A stretch of 64,000 nucleotides of DNA. Origin: Gemmatimonadota bacterium (GTDB lineage Bacteria > Gemmatimonadota > Gemmatimonadetes > Gemmatimonadales > GWC2-71-9). Numbering within the stretch: the first letter of the stretch is position 1; every line of letters begins with the position of its first letter. This document shows positions 19,781-30,191 of the stretch, in pieces. The notes beneath the pieces are model-generated. The model had not been told where the DNA came from and ran no database searches. It saw nothing but the letters and a program-made list of their open reading frames with translations. Both the position numbers and the translations under genes were made by a program. Where the stretch lies: positions 124,001 through 188,000 of the forward strand of contig SHZU01000006.1 of NCBI GenBank assembly GCA_009692115.1, given 5' to 3'.

Positions 19781-20271
19781 CGGGCGGCCCGGGCCCCGCG
19801 GCCGGCCAGCAGATGGGTGAGGGCAACCGCGACCCCGTCGGCCGCGTCGGCCGGCGTCGGGGCGGTCTTCAGTCCGAGGAGTTTGGCGACCATGAATCCG
19901 ACCTGTGATTTCTGCGCGGCACCGCGCCCGACGATGGCCTTCTTGATGCTGGCCGGGGGGTACTCGAACACCGGAATCCCAGCCAGGGCCCCCGCCAGCA
20001 GGATGACCCCGCGGGCGTGTCCGAGGACGGCGGTGGTCCGGACATTGGTGCCGTAGAAGATGTCTTCGACGGCAAGCGCCGTTGGTCGGTGGCGGGCGAA
20101 CAGTTCGGTCAGACCCTCATGAATGGCCAGCAACCGCGCCGGCAGCGGCGTCCGGGCCGGGGTCCGAATCACGCCGCACTCGATCAGCCGCGCGAGCCGA
20201 CCCGGCTGATCGGCTACCACCACGCCGTAGCCGACGACCGCGGTACCCGGATCGATCCCGAGAACGGTCAC
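19777..20271 (-). CDS. ruvC: Holliday junction resolvase RuvC
   Basis: RuvC cuts Holliday junctions symmetrically. The 164-residue RNase H-like fold carries the acidic catalytic residues in LGIDPGTAVVGYG (Asp), ALAVEDIFYG (Glu) and ADAADGVAVALTH (Asp pair). It overlaps yebC upstream and ruvA downstream by 4 bases each. Confidence 0.95.
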   Translation of the reverse strand: MTVLGIDPGTAVVGYGVVVADQPGRLARLIECGVIRTPARTPLPARLLAIHEGLTELFARHRPTALAVEDIFYGTNVRTTAVLGHARGVILLAGALAGIPVFEYPPASIKKAIVGRGAAQKSQVGFMVAKLLGLKTAPTPADAADGVAVALTHLLAGRGARAAR

Positions 20272-21017
20272 GCCCCCGCTTCGGCCAGGGTCCTGGCGTC
20301 GATGTCGAAGTTGGCGAACACCTTGGACACGTCGTCTTGGTCTTCGAGCATCTCGACCAACTTGAGCAACCTGACGGCGTCGTCGCCCTCGACCTTCACC
20401 GTGTTCCTCGGGACCATGGCGATTTCCGCGGACTCAACGGTATAGCCTCGGGCCTTGAGCGTGTCCTGAACCCCGTGGAGATCGTTCGGGGCCGTTGTGA
20501 CCACGTATTGCTCGCCTTCGGTGGCGAAATCCTCGGCGCCGGCTTCGAGGGCGGCTTCCAGGGTGGCCTCCTCAGGAGATCGGGCCGCCGTGAGGAAGAT
20601 CTGTCCCTTCCGATCGAACATCCACGCCACCGAGTTGGTCGCGCCCAGGTTGCCGCCGTTCTTGGCGAAGGCGTGGCGGACCTCGGCGACCGTCCGATTG
20701 GCATTGTCGGTCGTGCCTTCGAGGTAGATCGCCGCCCCGCCGGGTCCGTAACCCTCGTACGTCACGTCCTCGTACACCTGCCCCTCGAGTTCGCCGGTGC
20801 CCTTCTTGATGGCCCGCTCGATGTTCTCGTTGGGCATGTTGACGGCCCGGCCGGCATCGATGGCGGTTCGGAGCCGTGGGTTCCCGCCGGGGTCGCCCCC
20901 GCCGGCCTTGGCGGCCACGGTGATTTCCCGAATGCACTTGGTCCAAACCGATGCCCGCCGGCTGTCGGTCGCGGCCTTCTTATGCTTGATTTGCTTCCAC
21001 TTGCTGTGGCCAGCCAT
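20268..21017 (-). CDS. yebC: YebC/PmpR family DNA-binding protein
   Basis: A 249-residue member of the YebC/TACO1 family, recently linked to translation of difficult sequences as well as transcriptional control. It begins with the invariant MAGHSKWKQIKHKKAATD and contains PNENIERAIKKGTG and YEGYGPGG. It is upstream of ruvC as in many bacteria. Sixty bases separate it from the preceding gene, so it may have its own promoter, although I see no convincing box. Confidence 0.95.
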   Translation of the reverse strand: MAGHSKWKQIKHKKAATDSRRASVWTKCIREITVAAKAGGGDPGGNPRLRTAIDAGRAVNMPNENIERAIKKGTGELEGQVYEDVTYEGYGPGGAAIYLEGTTDNANRTVAEVRHAFAKNGGNLGATNSVAWMFDRKGQIFLTAARSPEEATLEAALEAGAEDFATEGEQYVVTTAPNDLHGVQDTLKARGYTVESAEIAMVPRNTVKVEGDDAVRLLKLVEMLEDQDDVSKVFANFDIDARTLAEAGA

Positions 21018-21077
21018 AGATCGTTCCTCAGGGCATTCCGGGACGCAACTTAGGGGCTTTTCGGTCGCGGCGGGAGG

Positions 21078-21437
21078 CTACCGGAGGCTCCTGGCGGCCT
21101 TCTGGACCAAGTCGGCCGCATCGGTTCCGACGGCTTCTCGAACTGGGCCAACCAATCCGCTCAAGAGCGGCCCCGCCGGCCCGGCCGGCGCGTTCTTCAG
21201 CCCCTCGATCATCCGGGCCAGGCCTCGATTGAGGGCCAACGGGAGCGCCAGACTGGAAATTCGCTGCTCTAGCAGGGCCACCCGGCGCCGATAGGCCCGT
21301 TCCGCGGTGCCGGTGGCCAAGCCAAGATCTTCCGCCACGTGGACCGCCAGCCAGAGGGCAAACAGGCCGTCTCGACGGGGGCCTCGGGGCGCCGATCTCA
21401 TCAGGTCGATCAGCCCCCGGGTGGCTGGGGTCAGCAT
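21078..21437 (-). CDS. Hypothetical helical protein
   Basis: I do not recognise this 119-residue protein. It is rich in Leu, Ala and Arg and predicted almost wholly helical, with a Gly/Pro break near residue 85 (NAPAGPAGP). It lies 3 bases downstream of the heptosyltransferase gene and ends with TAG. Its start codon and coding phase match the neighbours' codon use, but the function is unknown. Confidence 0.5.
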   Translation of the reverse strand: MLTPATRGLIDLMRSAPRGPRRDGLFALWLAVHVAEDLGLATGTAERAYRRRVALLEQRISSLALPLALNRGLARMIEGLKNAPAGPAGPLLSGLVGPVREAVGTDAADLVQKAARSLR

Positions 21438-21440
21438 CGA

Positions 21441-22448
21441 TCAGCGGGGCAGGCGGCGGATGGCATCGAATACGTCGTCCGGGGTGATATCCAGCAGGCA
21501 TCGGTGGTGGCCCAGAGGGCACCCAGGGCCGCCCATGGCGGAACACGGCCGGCAGGGGAGGTCCTGCTCGAGAACCGTGGCCCGCCCGCCGTAGGGGTAG
21601 AACCCGAATTGGCGCACCGTCGGGCCGAACAAGGCCACCACCGGAGTCTGGACCGCCGTCGCGAGGTGCATCAGCCCGGTATCGCCGCTGACGGCCCGGT
21701 GCGAGAGCTTGAGCAGGGCGGCACTCCCCGGAAAATCAAAGGCCCCCGCCGCATTCACCGCGGACTTGGCCCCCGCGGCCGCCACCTCCTCACCCAGGAG
21801 CCGGTCGGCCGGCCCGCCCAAGACCACCACGTCCGAGCCGGTGGTCGTCAGCCGGGTTACCAGGTGCTGCCAGTGCCGGAGCAACCACCGTTTGGTGGCG
21901 TGCTGGGCCCCGGGGCACACCGCAATCAACGGCCGATCGATGCCAAGCCCTCGTTGGTTCAGAAACTGTTGGGCAGCGTCCATCGCGTCGCGGCGAACGA
22001 AGAACTCGAGCGGATGGCCCACCGGCGAGACGTCGAGGCTCCGAGCTGCATCGAAGTACCGCTCGGCCACCGGACGGTGGTCCCGGTACTGATCCAGTTT
22101 GGTCCGAATCAGGAGCGTCCGGGCCAGCCGGTGTTTTGGATACCCTCCCCACGTTCCGCCGACCCACAGTCGAAGCCACCGGGTCCGGAGGCTTCCGTGG
22201 AGGTCGAGCAGGTGGCTGTAGCCGCCGCTCTTGATCCGGGTAGCGAGCGCCTTCAACGGCGTTTGGGCATCGTAGCCGATGACCTCCGCGACCCGAGGGT
22301 TGTCCGCGAGGAGCGAGGCGAAGACGGTCTTGGTGACGAAGGTGATGGTGGCGTCCGGATGGCGTTCCCGGACAGCCCGAATCAACGGCGTGGTCAAGAG
22401 CACGTCGCCCATCGAACTCAATCTGACCATCAAGATGCGGGGCGGCAC
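21441..22448 (-). CDS. Glycosyltransferase family 9 (LPS heptosyltransferase-like)
   Basis: A 335-residue GT9 enzyme; relatives (WaaC, WaaF, WaaQ) add heptose to the LPS inner core from ADP-heptose. The N-terminal ILMVRLSSMGDVLLTTP is the family signature, CPGAQHATKRW is the mid-protein nucleotide-sugar motif and SGDTGLMHLATAVQTPVVALFGPT is the C-terminal signature. A cysteine-rich stretch near the end (CRPCSAMGGPGCPLGHHRC) is seen in some members. It is divergent from the exporter/glycosyltransferase locus across a 37-base spacer, suggesting shared control of envelope-glycan genes. Confidence 0.88.
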   Translation of the reverse strand: MPPRILMVRLSSMGDVLLTTPLIRAVRERHPDATITFVTKTVFASLLADNPRVAEVIGYDAQTPLKALATRIKSGGYSHLLDLHGSLRTRWLRLWVGGTWGGYPKHRLARTLLIRTKLDQYRDHRPVAERYFDAARSLDVSPVGHPLEFFVRRDAMDAAQQFLNQRGLGIDRPLIAVCPGAQHATKRWLLRHWQHLVTRLTTTGSDVVVLGGPADRLLGEEVAAAGAKSAVNAAGAFDFPGSAALLKLSHRAVSGDTGLMHLATAVQTPVVALFGPTVRQFGFYPYGGRATVLEQDLPCRPCSAMGGPGCPLGHHRCLLDITPDDVFDAIRRLPR

Positions 22449-22473
22449 GAGGGTTGAGAAGATAACGTCCTAT

Positions 22474-22479
22474 TAGGTT
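22474..22479 (+). promoter_or_regulatory. -10-like box before the exporter gene
   Basis: TAGGTT lies exactly 6 nt before the ATG at 22486, matching the leaderless pattern in this window. A possible TTGAGA is 14 bp upstream, shorter than ideal. The spacer to the divergent heptosyltransferase gene is only 37 bases. Confidence 0.35.
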
Positions 22480-22485
22480 TGCTTC

Positions 22486-24299
<1,814 letters not shown>

Positions 24300-24303
<4 letters not shown>

Positions 24304-25310
24304 GCGTTCCGTCTGTCCTCCTGATCGCACCCTTCGACGATGGCGAGAACGCCCATTCGTCGCAACGGGCCCGCGGCTTCGAGCGACTCGGCTGTGATGT
24401 GACCACCTTCGATCTTCGTCGCCGGTCGGGGCTCCTTGGCCTCCTGGGCGGGAGCGACCTCCGATCGCGCCTCCTCAAGAGTATCGAGGTAGCCGAAGCC
24501 ACTTTGGTCTTGGTGGTCGGGGGATACGACATCGACGAAGGGTTGGTCGACTCGATCCGGTCTCAAACCGGGGTCCGGTTGGTCAATTGGTTTCCGGACG
24601 ATGTGGGCAGGATCTCCGAGATTCTGGCCGTCGCCCGCTCCTATGACCCCATCTTTGTGGCGGGTACCGACGTGGCGGCCGCGTGCGAACGCTCGTTGGG
24701 CCGGACCATCGAGGTCCTGCCGCTCGCCGCCGATCCATCGGTGTACCGGCCGCTCCGAACCAAAGACCAGTATCGGGCCAATGTGGTCTTTGCCGGCGGA
24801 GCTACGCCGGACCGGGAGAGGTATCTGGCCGAGTTGGTCGAGTTTGGGCTGGCCCTCTGGGGCCCTGGCTGGCGGAATACTGCGCTCCGAGACTATTGCC
24901 GGGGCGAACTCCGAACCACCGCGGAATACGTCCGGGCCTACGGCGGCGCATCGGTGGCGGTCAACCTTCACCATGGGTTGGGCTCGAACGGGCTGTCCTA
25001 CGCGTACTGCAACCAGCGGGTGTTCGAGCTGGCCTCTATGGGCGTCCCTCAAGTCGTCGACGCCCGGGCCGACCTCCCGAAGTATTTCGAGATCGGCAAG
25101 GAAATCGTCACGTTCTCCGACGCCGGCGAGCTCAAGTCGAAGGTCGAGGAGCTGCTCCAATCCCCCCCGCAAGCCGAGGAGATCGGGCTCGCGGCCCGGC
25201 GCCGGGTGCTGGACCAGCACACCCACATGCATCGAGCCCAGGGGTTGTTGGAATCGATCGGCATGTTGTCGGCCCAGAAGCCGGTCGGTCAGGAGTCGGT
25301 CGCCGACTGA
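24300..25310 (+). CDS. CgeB-like glycosyltransferase 1
   Basis: A 336-residue GT-B glycosyltransferase of the CgeB/spore-maturation type. The N-terminal domain has strands such as VLLIAPFDDG and a hydrophobic core near residue 75; NWFPDD is near residue 100; the C-terminal half has VVFAGGATPDRERYL, LWGPGW and the donor-site pattern NQRVFELASMGVPQVVDARADL. The GTG start overlaps the exporter stop (GTGA). The next gene is a paralogue with the same motifs, suggesting duplication and successive sugar additions. Confidence 0.78.
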
Positions 25311-26257
25311 TGTACACCGGCCTCCGGGTCGTCTTGGTCGCGAAGTTCAACGAGCGCTATCACCGGGCCGGCCCCGCCATTGCCGCGGCCCTGGAATCGT
25401 TGGGATGCGACGTCCTGCGGTGCGAGGAACGGACCCGGGGTCTCGATCGTTGGTTGCTCCGCCCGGTGGGTGGTCGTTTGCTCCACGCGGTTCGGGGCCA
25501 CCGTCCGGACCTGGTGCTGGTCTTCAAAGGGGCCACGGTCGATCCCGAGATCATCGCCGCGATCCGGCCGGCGGCGCCGGTGGCGCGATGGGCCAACTGG
25601 TTTCCCGATAGCCCGCACTTGCTCGATCTCTCCCTCCGGATCGGCGCCGGATACGACCATTGCTTCGTCTTCGATACCTCGATGGTGGATCGCCACCGGG
25701 CCCTGGGGCGGGCGGCCAGCTATTTGGCCGAAGGGTGTGACCCGGCCTCTCATCGCCCGTTGCCGGATGCCGGCTGGCCCCGGTCGCCGATTGCCTTTGT
25801 CGGGACCCACGAACCCGATCGGGCCAAGGCCATCGAGAATTTGCGCGATCTTGGCTTGACCACCTGGGGGCCCGGCTGGCCCAAGGGTCCGCTGTACGGC
25901 AATGATTTCATCCGGGCCTTCTCGAACGCCGACGTGGCCCTGAATGTCCACCAGTTTTTTGGAGAGCCCCCCGAGCGGGGCCGCTACGGAACCGGCGCCA
26001 ACCGGCGGGTCTTCGAATTGGCGGCCATCGGCACGGTGCAGCTCTGCGACGCCAAGGGCGATTTGGCCCGGAACTTCGAGGCCGGTAGCGAGGTGGTCAC
26101 CTTTCGCGATCCGCGGGAACTGCGGGCCGCCACCGAAGGTCTTCTGGCCGATCCGGTCCGGCGCCAGAGCATCGGGGCCCGGGCCCGGGCTCGGGCGCTC
26201 GGGGAACATACCTGGCGGCACCGCCTCGAGGCCTTGTTGGCCACGATGATGCCATGA
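25310..26257 (+). CDS. CgeB-like glycosyltransferase 2
   Basis: A 315-residue paralogue of the preceding gene, with the same landmarks: NWFPDSPHLLD, FVGTHEPDRAKAIENL, TWGPGW, NRRVFELAAIGTVQLCDAKGDL. The ATG at 25310 uses the final A of the previous TGA (TGATG), indicating coupling. Sequence identity between the two is moderate, so the duplication is old. Donor and acceptor sugars are unknown. Confidence 0.78.
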   Translation: MYTGLRVVLVAKFNERYHRAGPAIAAALESLGCDVLRCEERTRGLDRWLLRPVGGRLLHAVRGHRPDLVLVFKGATVDPEIIAAIRPAAPVARWANWFPDSPHLLDLSLRIGAGYDHCFVFDTSMVDRHRALGRAASYLAEGCDPASHRPLPDAGWPRSPIAFVGTHEPDRAKAIENLRDLGLTTWGPGWPKGPLYGNDFIRAFSNADVALNVHQFFGEPPERGRYGTGANRRVFELAAIGTVQLCDAKGDLARNFEAGSEVVTFRDPRELRAATEGLLADPVRRQSIGARARARALGEHTWRHRLEALLATMMP

Positions 26258-27114
26258 CGATTTCCGGTTTCACGATCGTCCGGAACGCCATCGAATTGGA
26301 TTTTCCGGTGGTTGAGAGCATTCGGTCGATCCTTCCGCTCTGCGACGAAATGGTCGTCAACGTCGGCCACTCGACCGACGAAACCCTCGCGTTGATCCGT
26401 TCGATCGCCGATCCCAAGATCCGGATCCTCGAGACCGAGTGGAACCTGGCCGACGGAAGCTCGGTACTTCGGGACGAAACCCTCCGGGCCATGCGGGCCT
26501 GTCGGAACCCGTGGGGCCTCTACGTCCAAGCGGACGAGGTCCTCCACGAGCGGGGTGCCGGGGTGCTTCGGGACGCGATCGTCACGGCGGGACCCACCGT
26601 CGAAGGCATCGTGGTGAAGTACCGCCACCTGTTCGGGAACCCGGCCACCGAGGCGGTGAATCGCCGCTGGTATCCCCGCGAGGTCCGGGCCGTCCGTCTC
26701 GACCCCGCGTATCAGGTCCACCCGTATCGGGATGCCCAGGGATTCCGGGTCGGCCCGGCCGATCGCCGGGTCCGGGCCCGGCTCGCCGACGCCGAGATGT
26801 TTCACTACGGCTATACCCGGAGCGCGGCGGCGCTCCGGGGGCGTCGGACCATCGACCGGTCGCTCTATCCGGAGCGGCCGGACTACGATTTCGACCGAGC
26901 GGTGTTGCGATGGTTCCCGGGTATCCGGCCGTTCGTCGGCACCCACCCCGCCGTCGCTCGCGACTGGGTTGAACGGCATACGGTCGATCCTGAACGGCGG
27001 ATTACCGAGCCGAACTTTCGGTGGGACCACGTTCGGTTCCATATCTCGGACGCAGTCGAACGACTCACCGGCGTCCGGATGTTCGAGTTCCGCAACTATC
27101 AGTTGATCAAATGA
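26254..27114 (+). CDS. Glycosyltransferase family 2-like protein
   Basis: A 286-residue GT-A type enzyme. The N-terminal ISGFTIVRNAIELDFP is typical of a GT2 subfamily in surface-glycan loci; VVNVGHSTDET is the nucleotide loop and LYVQADEVLHE supplies the DxD-like metal site (QADEV). The last third is Arg/Tyr rich and may contact acceptor or membrane. It overlaps both neighbours by 4 bases. Confidence 0.78.
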   Translation: MTISGFTIVRNAIELDFPVVESIRSILPLCDEMVVNVGHSTDETLALIRSIADPKIRILETEWNLADGSSVLRDETLRAMRACRNPWGLYVQADEVLHERGAGVLRDAIVTAGPTVEGIVVKYRHLFGNPATEAVNRRWYPREVRAVRLDPAYQVHPYRDAQGFRVGPADRRVRARLADAEMFHYGYTRSAAALRGRRTIDRSLYPERPDYDFDRAVLRWFPGIRPFVGTHPAVARDWVERHTVDPERRITEPNFRWDHVRFHISDAVERLTGVRMFEFRNYQLIK

Positions 27115-28001
27115 GGTCGGTCCGGTGGTTCGCACCGAACCGGTACTGCGGTTTGGTGGTTCCGGCGCTCCGCGAGGCCGGGTGGTCGATTGCCACTGAA
27201 GGAGAAGACTCGGCCGATCTGGTCGTGGCCATGGACGGGCAGTCCGCCGTCTTGGGTTTCGAGTTTGCCCGTCGCCACCGGTGCCGGTTGCTGCTGGATC
27301 TCTGGGACCTGCCGCCCTGGCGCCTCGGCGGGGGCCGCCCCGACGTCGTGTTCGAATGGCGGGGCCGGATCCGCCGGGTGCCCCGAGTTCTCGGCGGGTT
27401 TCGCGAGCGGGCCGGGCACTACAGCCGGATCGCCTTCGCGGCCCGGCGGGCCGACGGGGTCTGGGCTCCCTCGATCGCGACGGTGACGGATCTGGCGGGT
27501 CGGTTTGGCGTCGAGGCCCGGTCGGTGGCGTACTGCTATGACTCGGCTCGGTTTCGTCCGGTCGATCGGCAGTCCGAGACCCCGCAACGGCGCCTCTCGA
27601 TCTCCCGCTTGGTGCCTCACAAGAACCACGACGCGGTCATTCGCGCGGCCTCCCGGATGGAGCCCAGGCCGGTCGTGCACCTGATCGGTCAGGGTCCCGA
27701 GGCGCCGGCCCTCGTTCGGTTGGCGGCCGAACTCGGCGTCCGGCTCGAAGGTTTTGGCCTGACCCCGATCGAAGGTGTGGCGACCGGCGTGCCGACCGTC
27801 GCGTCCGACATTCCACCTCGTCGTGAGCACCTGGGCAACACCGTCCACTATTCCAACCTCGAAGACGAGTTCTCGCTCGTCTCGGCGATTCGGATCGCCA
27901 TTGAGGTTGGCTCGGTCGATCCGGCGGGCGTGGCGCACCTGACGATTGAGCGGGCCGCGGCCCGGTTCCCGACCCACTTGGCCGAGCTGGTCGGAACGTG
28001 A
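27111..28001 (+). CDS. Glycosyltransferase family 4-like protein with internal deletion
   Basis: A 296-residue GT4-like protein. The N-terminal half is a plausible GT-B acceptor domain, and the ISRLVPHKNHDAVIRA and EGFGLTPIEG motifs are clear. However, AAELGVR runs straight into LEGFGL: the roughly 30 residues that normally separate these (a beta strand, the D/E-L-x-x-LY helix and the PS-x-Y strand) are absent, without a frameshift. The donor-binding pocket should be damaged, so the enzyme may be inactive or altered. The ATG at 27111 overlaps the previous stop. Confidence 0.7.
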   Translation: MRSVRWFAPNRYCGLVVPALREAGWSIATEGEDSADLVVAMDGQSAVLGFEFARRHRCRLLLDLWDLPPWRLGGGRPDVVFEWRGRIRRVPRVLGGFRERAGHYSRIAFAARRADGVWAPSIATVTDLAGRFGVEARSVAYCYDSARFRPVDRQSETPQRRLSISRLVPHKNHDAVIRAASRMEPRPVVHLIGQGPEAPALVRLAAELGVRLEGFGLTPIEGVATGVPTVASDIPPRREHLGNTVHYSNLEDEFSLVSAIRIAIEVGSVDPAGVAHLTIERAAARFPTHLAELVGT

Positions 28002-29173
28002 CGGACCTCCTCCTGGCCTATGACTTCCCGCCGATCGGTGGCGGAATTGCCCGCTGGATGGCCGAGATTGCCCGCCGGTATCCCACCGGCGGCCTGGTGG
28101 TGTCCACCGGCTCGCTGCCCGACGCGGCCGACCGCCAGTTTCCGAACCCGGTTGACCGGATCGCCATCCCATCGGGGCGCCTCCGCACGGTGCCGGGTCT
28201 CTGGGCGTGGCGCCGCCGGGTTCGAAGCCTGGTAGCGACCCATGCGGTCGAATTCGTGTGGTGCGGCAATCTCCGGCCCGCCGGCTACGTGGCGGCCCGG
28301 ACTCGGCAGCGAGACGGCATTCCGTACGGCGTCTTGCTGCACGGGGGCGACCTGCTCCAGCTCCGGGCCAAGTTCGCCCGGTCCGCACTCAAGCGGCATT
28401 CCGCCAGGGCCTTGCTCGCCAACGCTTCGGTGCTGGTGGCCAACAGCGGCTGGACCGCCGAACTCGTCGGCGAGGTCATGACGACGCTTGCCCTCGATCC
28501 GACCGACCGGGTCAGGGTGGTGCCGTTGGGGAGCGATCCGGCGGTGTTCCGTCCCGGACTCGATTCCGAGACGGCCAGGGCCCGACACCAGATCGAGCCC
28601 GGCCGGGTCCGGCTGCTCACGGTAGCCCGGCTCGTTCCCCACAAAGGCATCGATGTCGGCATCGCGGCCGTGGCTGCGCTCCGTGACCGGATTCCCGGAC
28701 TCACCTATCTCGTGGTTGGGCGGGGCCCGGACCGGTCCCGCCTGGAAGCGCTTGCCCGGTCGTTAGGCGTCGGCCCGATGGTGCAGTTTGCCGCTGGGGT
28801 GTCCGATGCCGATCTACCGGCCGTCTACGGAACGGCCGATCTCTATCTGGGCTTGTCTCGGGCCGACGGGCTCGAGGTAGAAGGCTTCGGCATTGCCCTG
28901 GCGGATGCCGCGGCGTCCGGCCTGGCCGTCGTGGCGGGGCGGAGCGGTGGAACGGGCGCCGCGGTCCTCGATGGGGAGACTGGGATCCTGGTTGATGCCC
29001 GCGATCCCGGTGCGGTGGCCGGCGCGGTGGCCGCGATCCTGGGCGATTCAACCCGCCGTCACCAGCTGGGCGAGGCCGGCCGGCGGTGGGTCGAGCGGGA
29101 TCGCAACTGGGACCGCGTGGTCCGGGATCTTCAGGCCATCAGTCGATCGGTGGTCACAGCTGGACCGCGGTGA
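27998..29173 (+). CDS. Glycosyltransferase family 4 (PimB-like)
   Basis: A 391-residue GT-B enzyme. The N-terminal DFPPIGGGIARWMAEIARR is the acceptor-side glycine loop; LLHGGDLL and VANSGWTAELV follow; the C-terminal domain has LLTVARLVPHKGID, LVVGRGPDR and the catalytic EGFGIALADAAASGL. This is a full-length member, in contrast to its truncated neighbour. The GTG start overlaps that gene. It ends the glycan locus; the last 20 bases overlap the convergent broken patatin gene. Confidence 0.85.
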   Translation: MTDLLLAYDFPPIGGGIARWMAEIARRYPTGGLVVSTGSLPDAADRQFPNPVDRIAIPSGRLRTVPGLWAWRRRVRSLVATHAVEFVWCGNLRPAGYVAARTRQRDGIPYGVLLHGGDLLQLRAKFARSALKRHSARALLANASVLVANSGWTAELVGEVMTTLALDPTDRVRVVPLGSDPAVFRPGLDSETARARHQIEPGRVRLLTVARLVPHKGIDVGIAAVAALRDRIPGLTYLVVGRGPDRSRLEALARSLGVGPMVQFAAGVSDADLPAVYGTADLYLGLSRADGLEVEGFGIALADAAASGLAVVAGRSGGTGAAVLDGETGILVDARDPGAVAGAVAAILGDSTRRHQLGEAGRRWVERDRNWDRVVRDLQAISRSVVTAGPR

Positions 29174-30172
29174 TCGCTCCGGTCGGACAGGCCCGGACCA
29201 CCCGGTCACCCAGTGCCGACCACGATTGGCGGGGCGACGTGACCACCGCCAAGCCATCGGCGCCTCGCCCGAACACGGCGGGCTCGCGGGAATAGCAGAT
29301 CCCGCAGCCGATGCACGCCTTGGGTTCGATGGCCAGGACCACCTCGCGCTGGGGGTGGACACCGGGCGGCAGTGCTGCCAGGGCGCCCGGCAGCCGATCG
29401 AGCGCGGAATTGAGCGCCCGGAACCCTTCGGCAATCAAGTAGGGTGTTCGGTTGAAGGAGAACATCGAAATCCGTTCGACGCGCGGCCGGACCAGCAGGA
29501 TCGGCGGGTTCTGCCAGTCGCGTAGCAATTCCTCGGTCAGCGTGCTCATCACGATCTCGAGCCCGCGGGCATAGGTCAGGGCAAACCCCTGCCGCCGACG
29601 TCCACCGCGATGATCGGGACCGAGCCCGCCGCCAAGGCGGTCCGGATCGGAAGATTCTCGGCGACGGCACCGTCGACGCACACTCGGCCGTCGATCGGCC
29701 GCGGGGCCAGAATGCCGGGCAGGGCGCAGGACGCAAAGACCGCGTCGGCTACCCGGACTTTGGTCAGGCCCGGCAGGCCCCACGGAATCTGGACCCCGGA
29801 GTTGAGGTCAACGGTGTTGACGACCAAGCGGCGGGGCAGATCCTCGAAGGTTCGATCGCCGACGATCGAATGGATCAAGTGCTCGAGCGGCTCCCGCCGG
29901 TAGACGGCCGGTGACAACATCCGCTTGAGCGCCATGTCGAGATGGGCCACCCGGAAGACGTCCTACCGCTTGATGGCCAGGGCCCGATCTTCCATCTCCC
30001 GGACCGACATGCCGGACGCCCAAGCCGCCGCGATCAGCGACCCGATGCTGCAGCCGACCACCACTTCTGGGGCGAGGCCCCGTTCCTCGAGGGCTCGGAA
30101 GACGCCAACATGGGCAAGCCCCTTCAGGCCGCCGCCGCCCAGAACCAGATTGAATTGAGAACCAGTCGCCAT
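29154..30172 (-). pseudogene. Broken patatin-like phospholipase with C-terminal ferredoxin domain
   Basis: The minus strand encodes a patatin-like lipase (RssA/NTE type): oxyanion loop LGGGGLKGLAHVG and nucleophile motif GCSIGS near the start, catalytic VDGAVAENLP (DGA) in the second piece, and a C-terminal 4Fe-4S ferredoxin domain (CIGCGICYSREP, then CPTGAI). It is broken twice. A TAG at 29963-29965 follows ALAIKR, and the frame resumes unchanged with DVFRVAHLDM. A frameshift near 29580-29595 ends the frame after GGRGLP, while the homologous continuation (FALTYARGLEIVM) is in another frame. The total length, 1019 bases, is not a multiple of three. It ends over the last 20 bases of the convergent GT4 gene. 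Confidence 0.85.
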
Positions 30173-30185
30173 AGTAGGATATTAT
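30155..30185 (+). promoter_or_regulatory. Leaderless promoter of the PLP-enzyme gene
   Basis: TTGAGA (30155-30160), 19-bp spacer, TATTAT (30180-30185), then six bases (CGACGA) to the ATG at 30192. The spacer between the two divergent genes is only 19 bp, so the -35 lies inside the patatin coding start. Confidence 0.6.
30179..30184 (-). promoter_or_regulatory. Leaderless -10 box of the patatin gene, overlapping the opposing box
   Basis: On the minus strand TAATAT is followed by six bases (CCTACT) and the ATG at 30172. It shares five base pairs with the opposite TATTAT box (30180-30185), so RNA polymerase can open only one direction at a time. Confidence 0.6.
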
Positions 30186-30191
30186 CGACGA

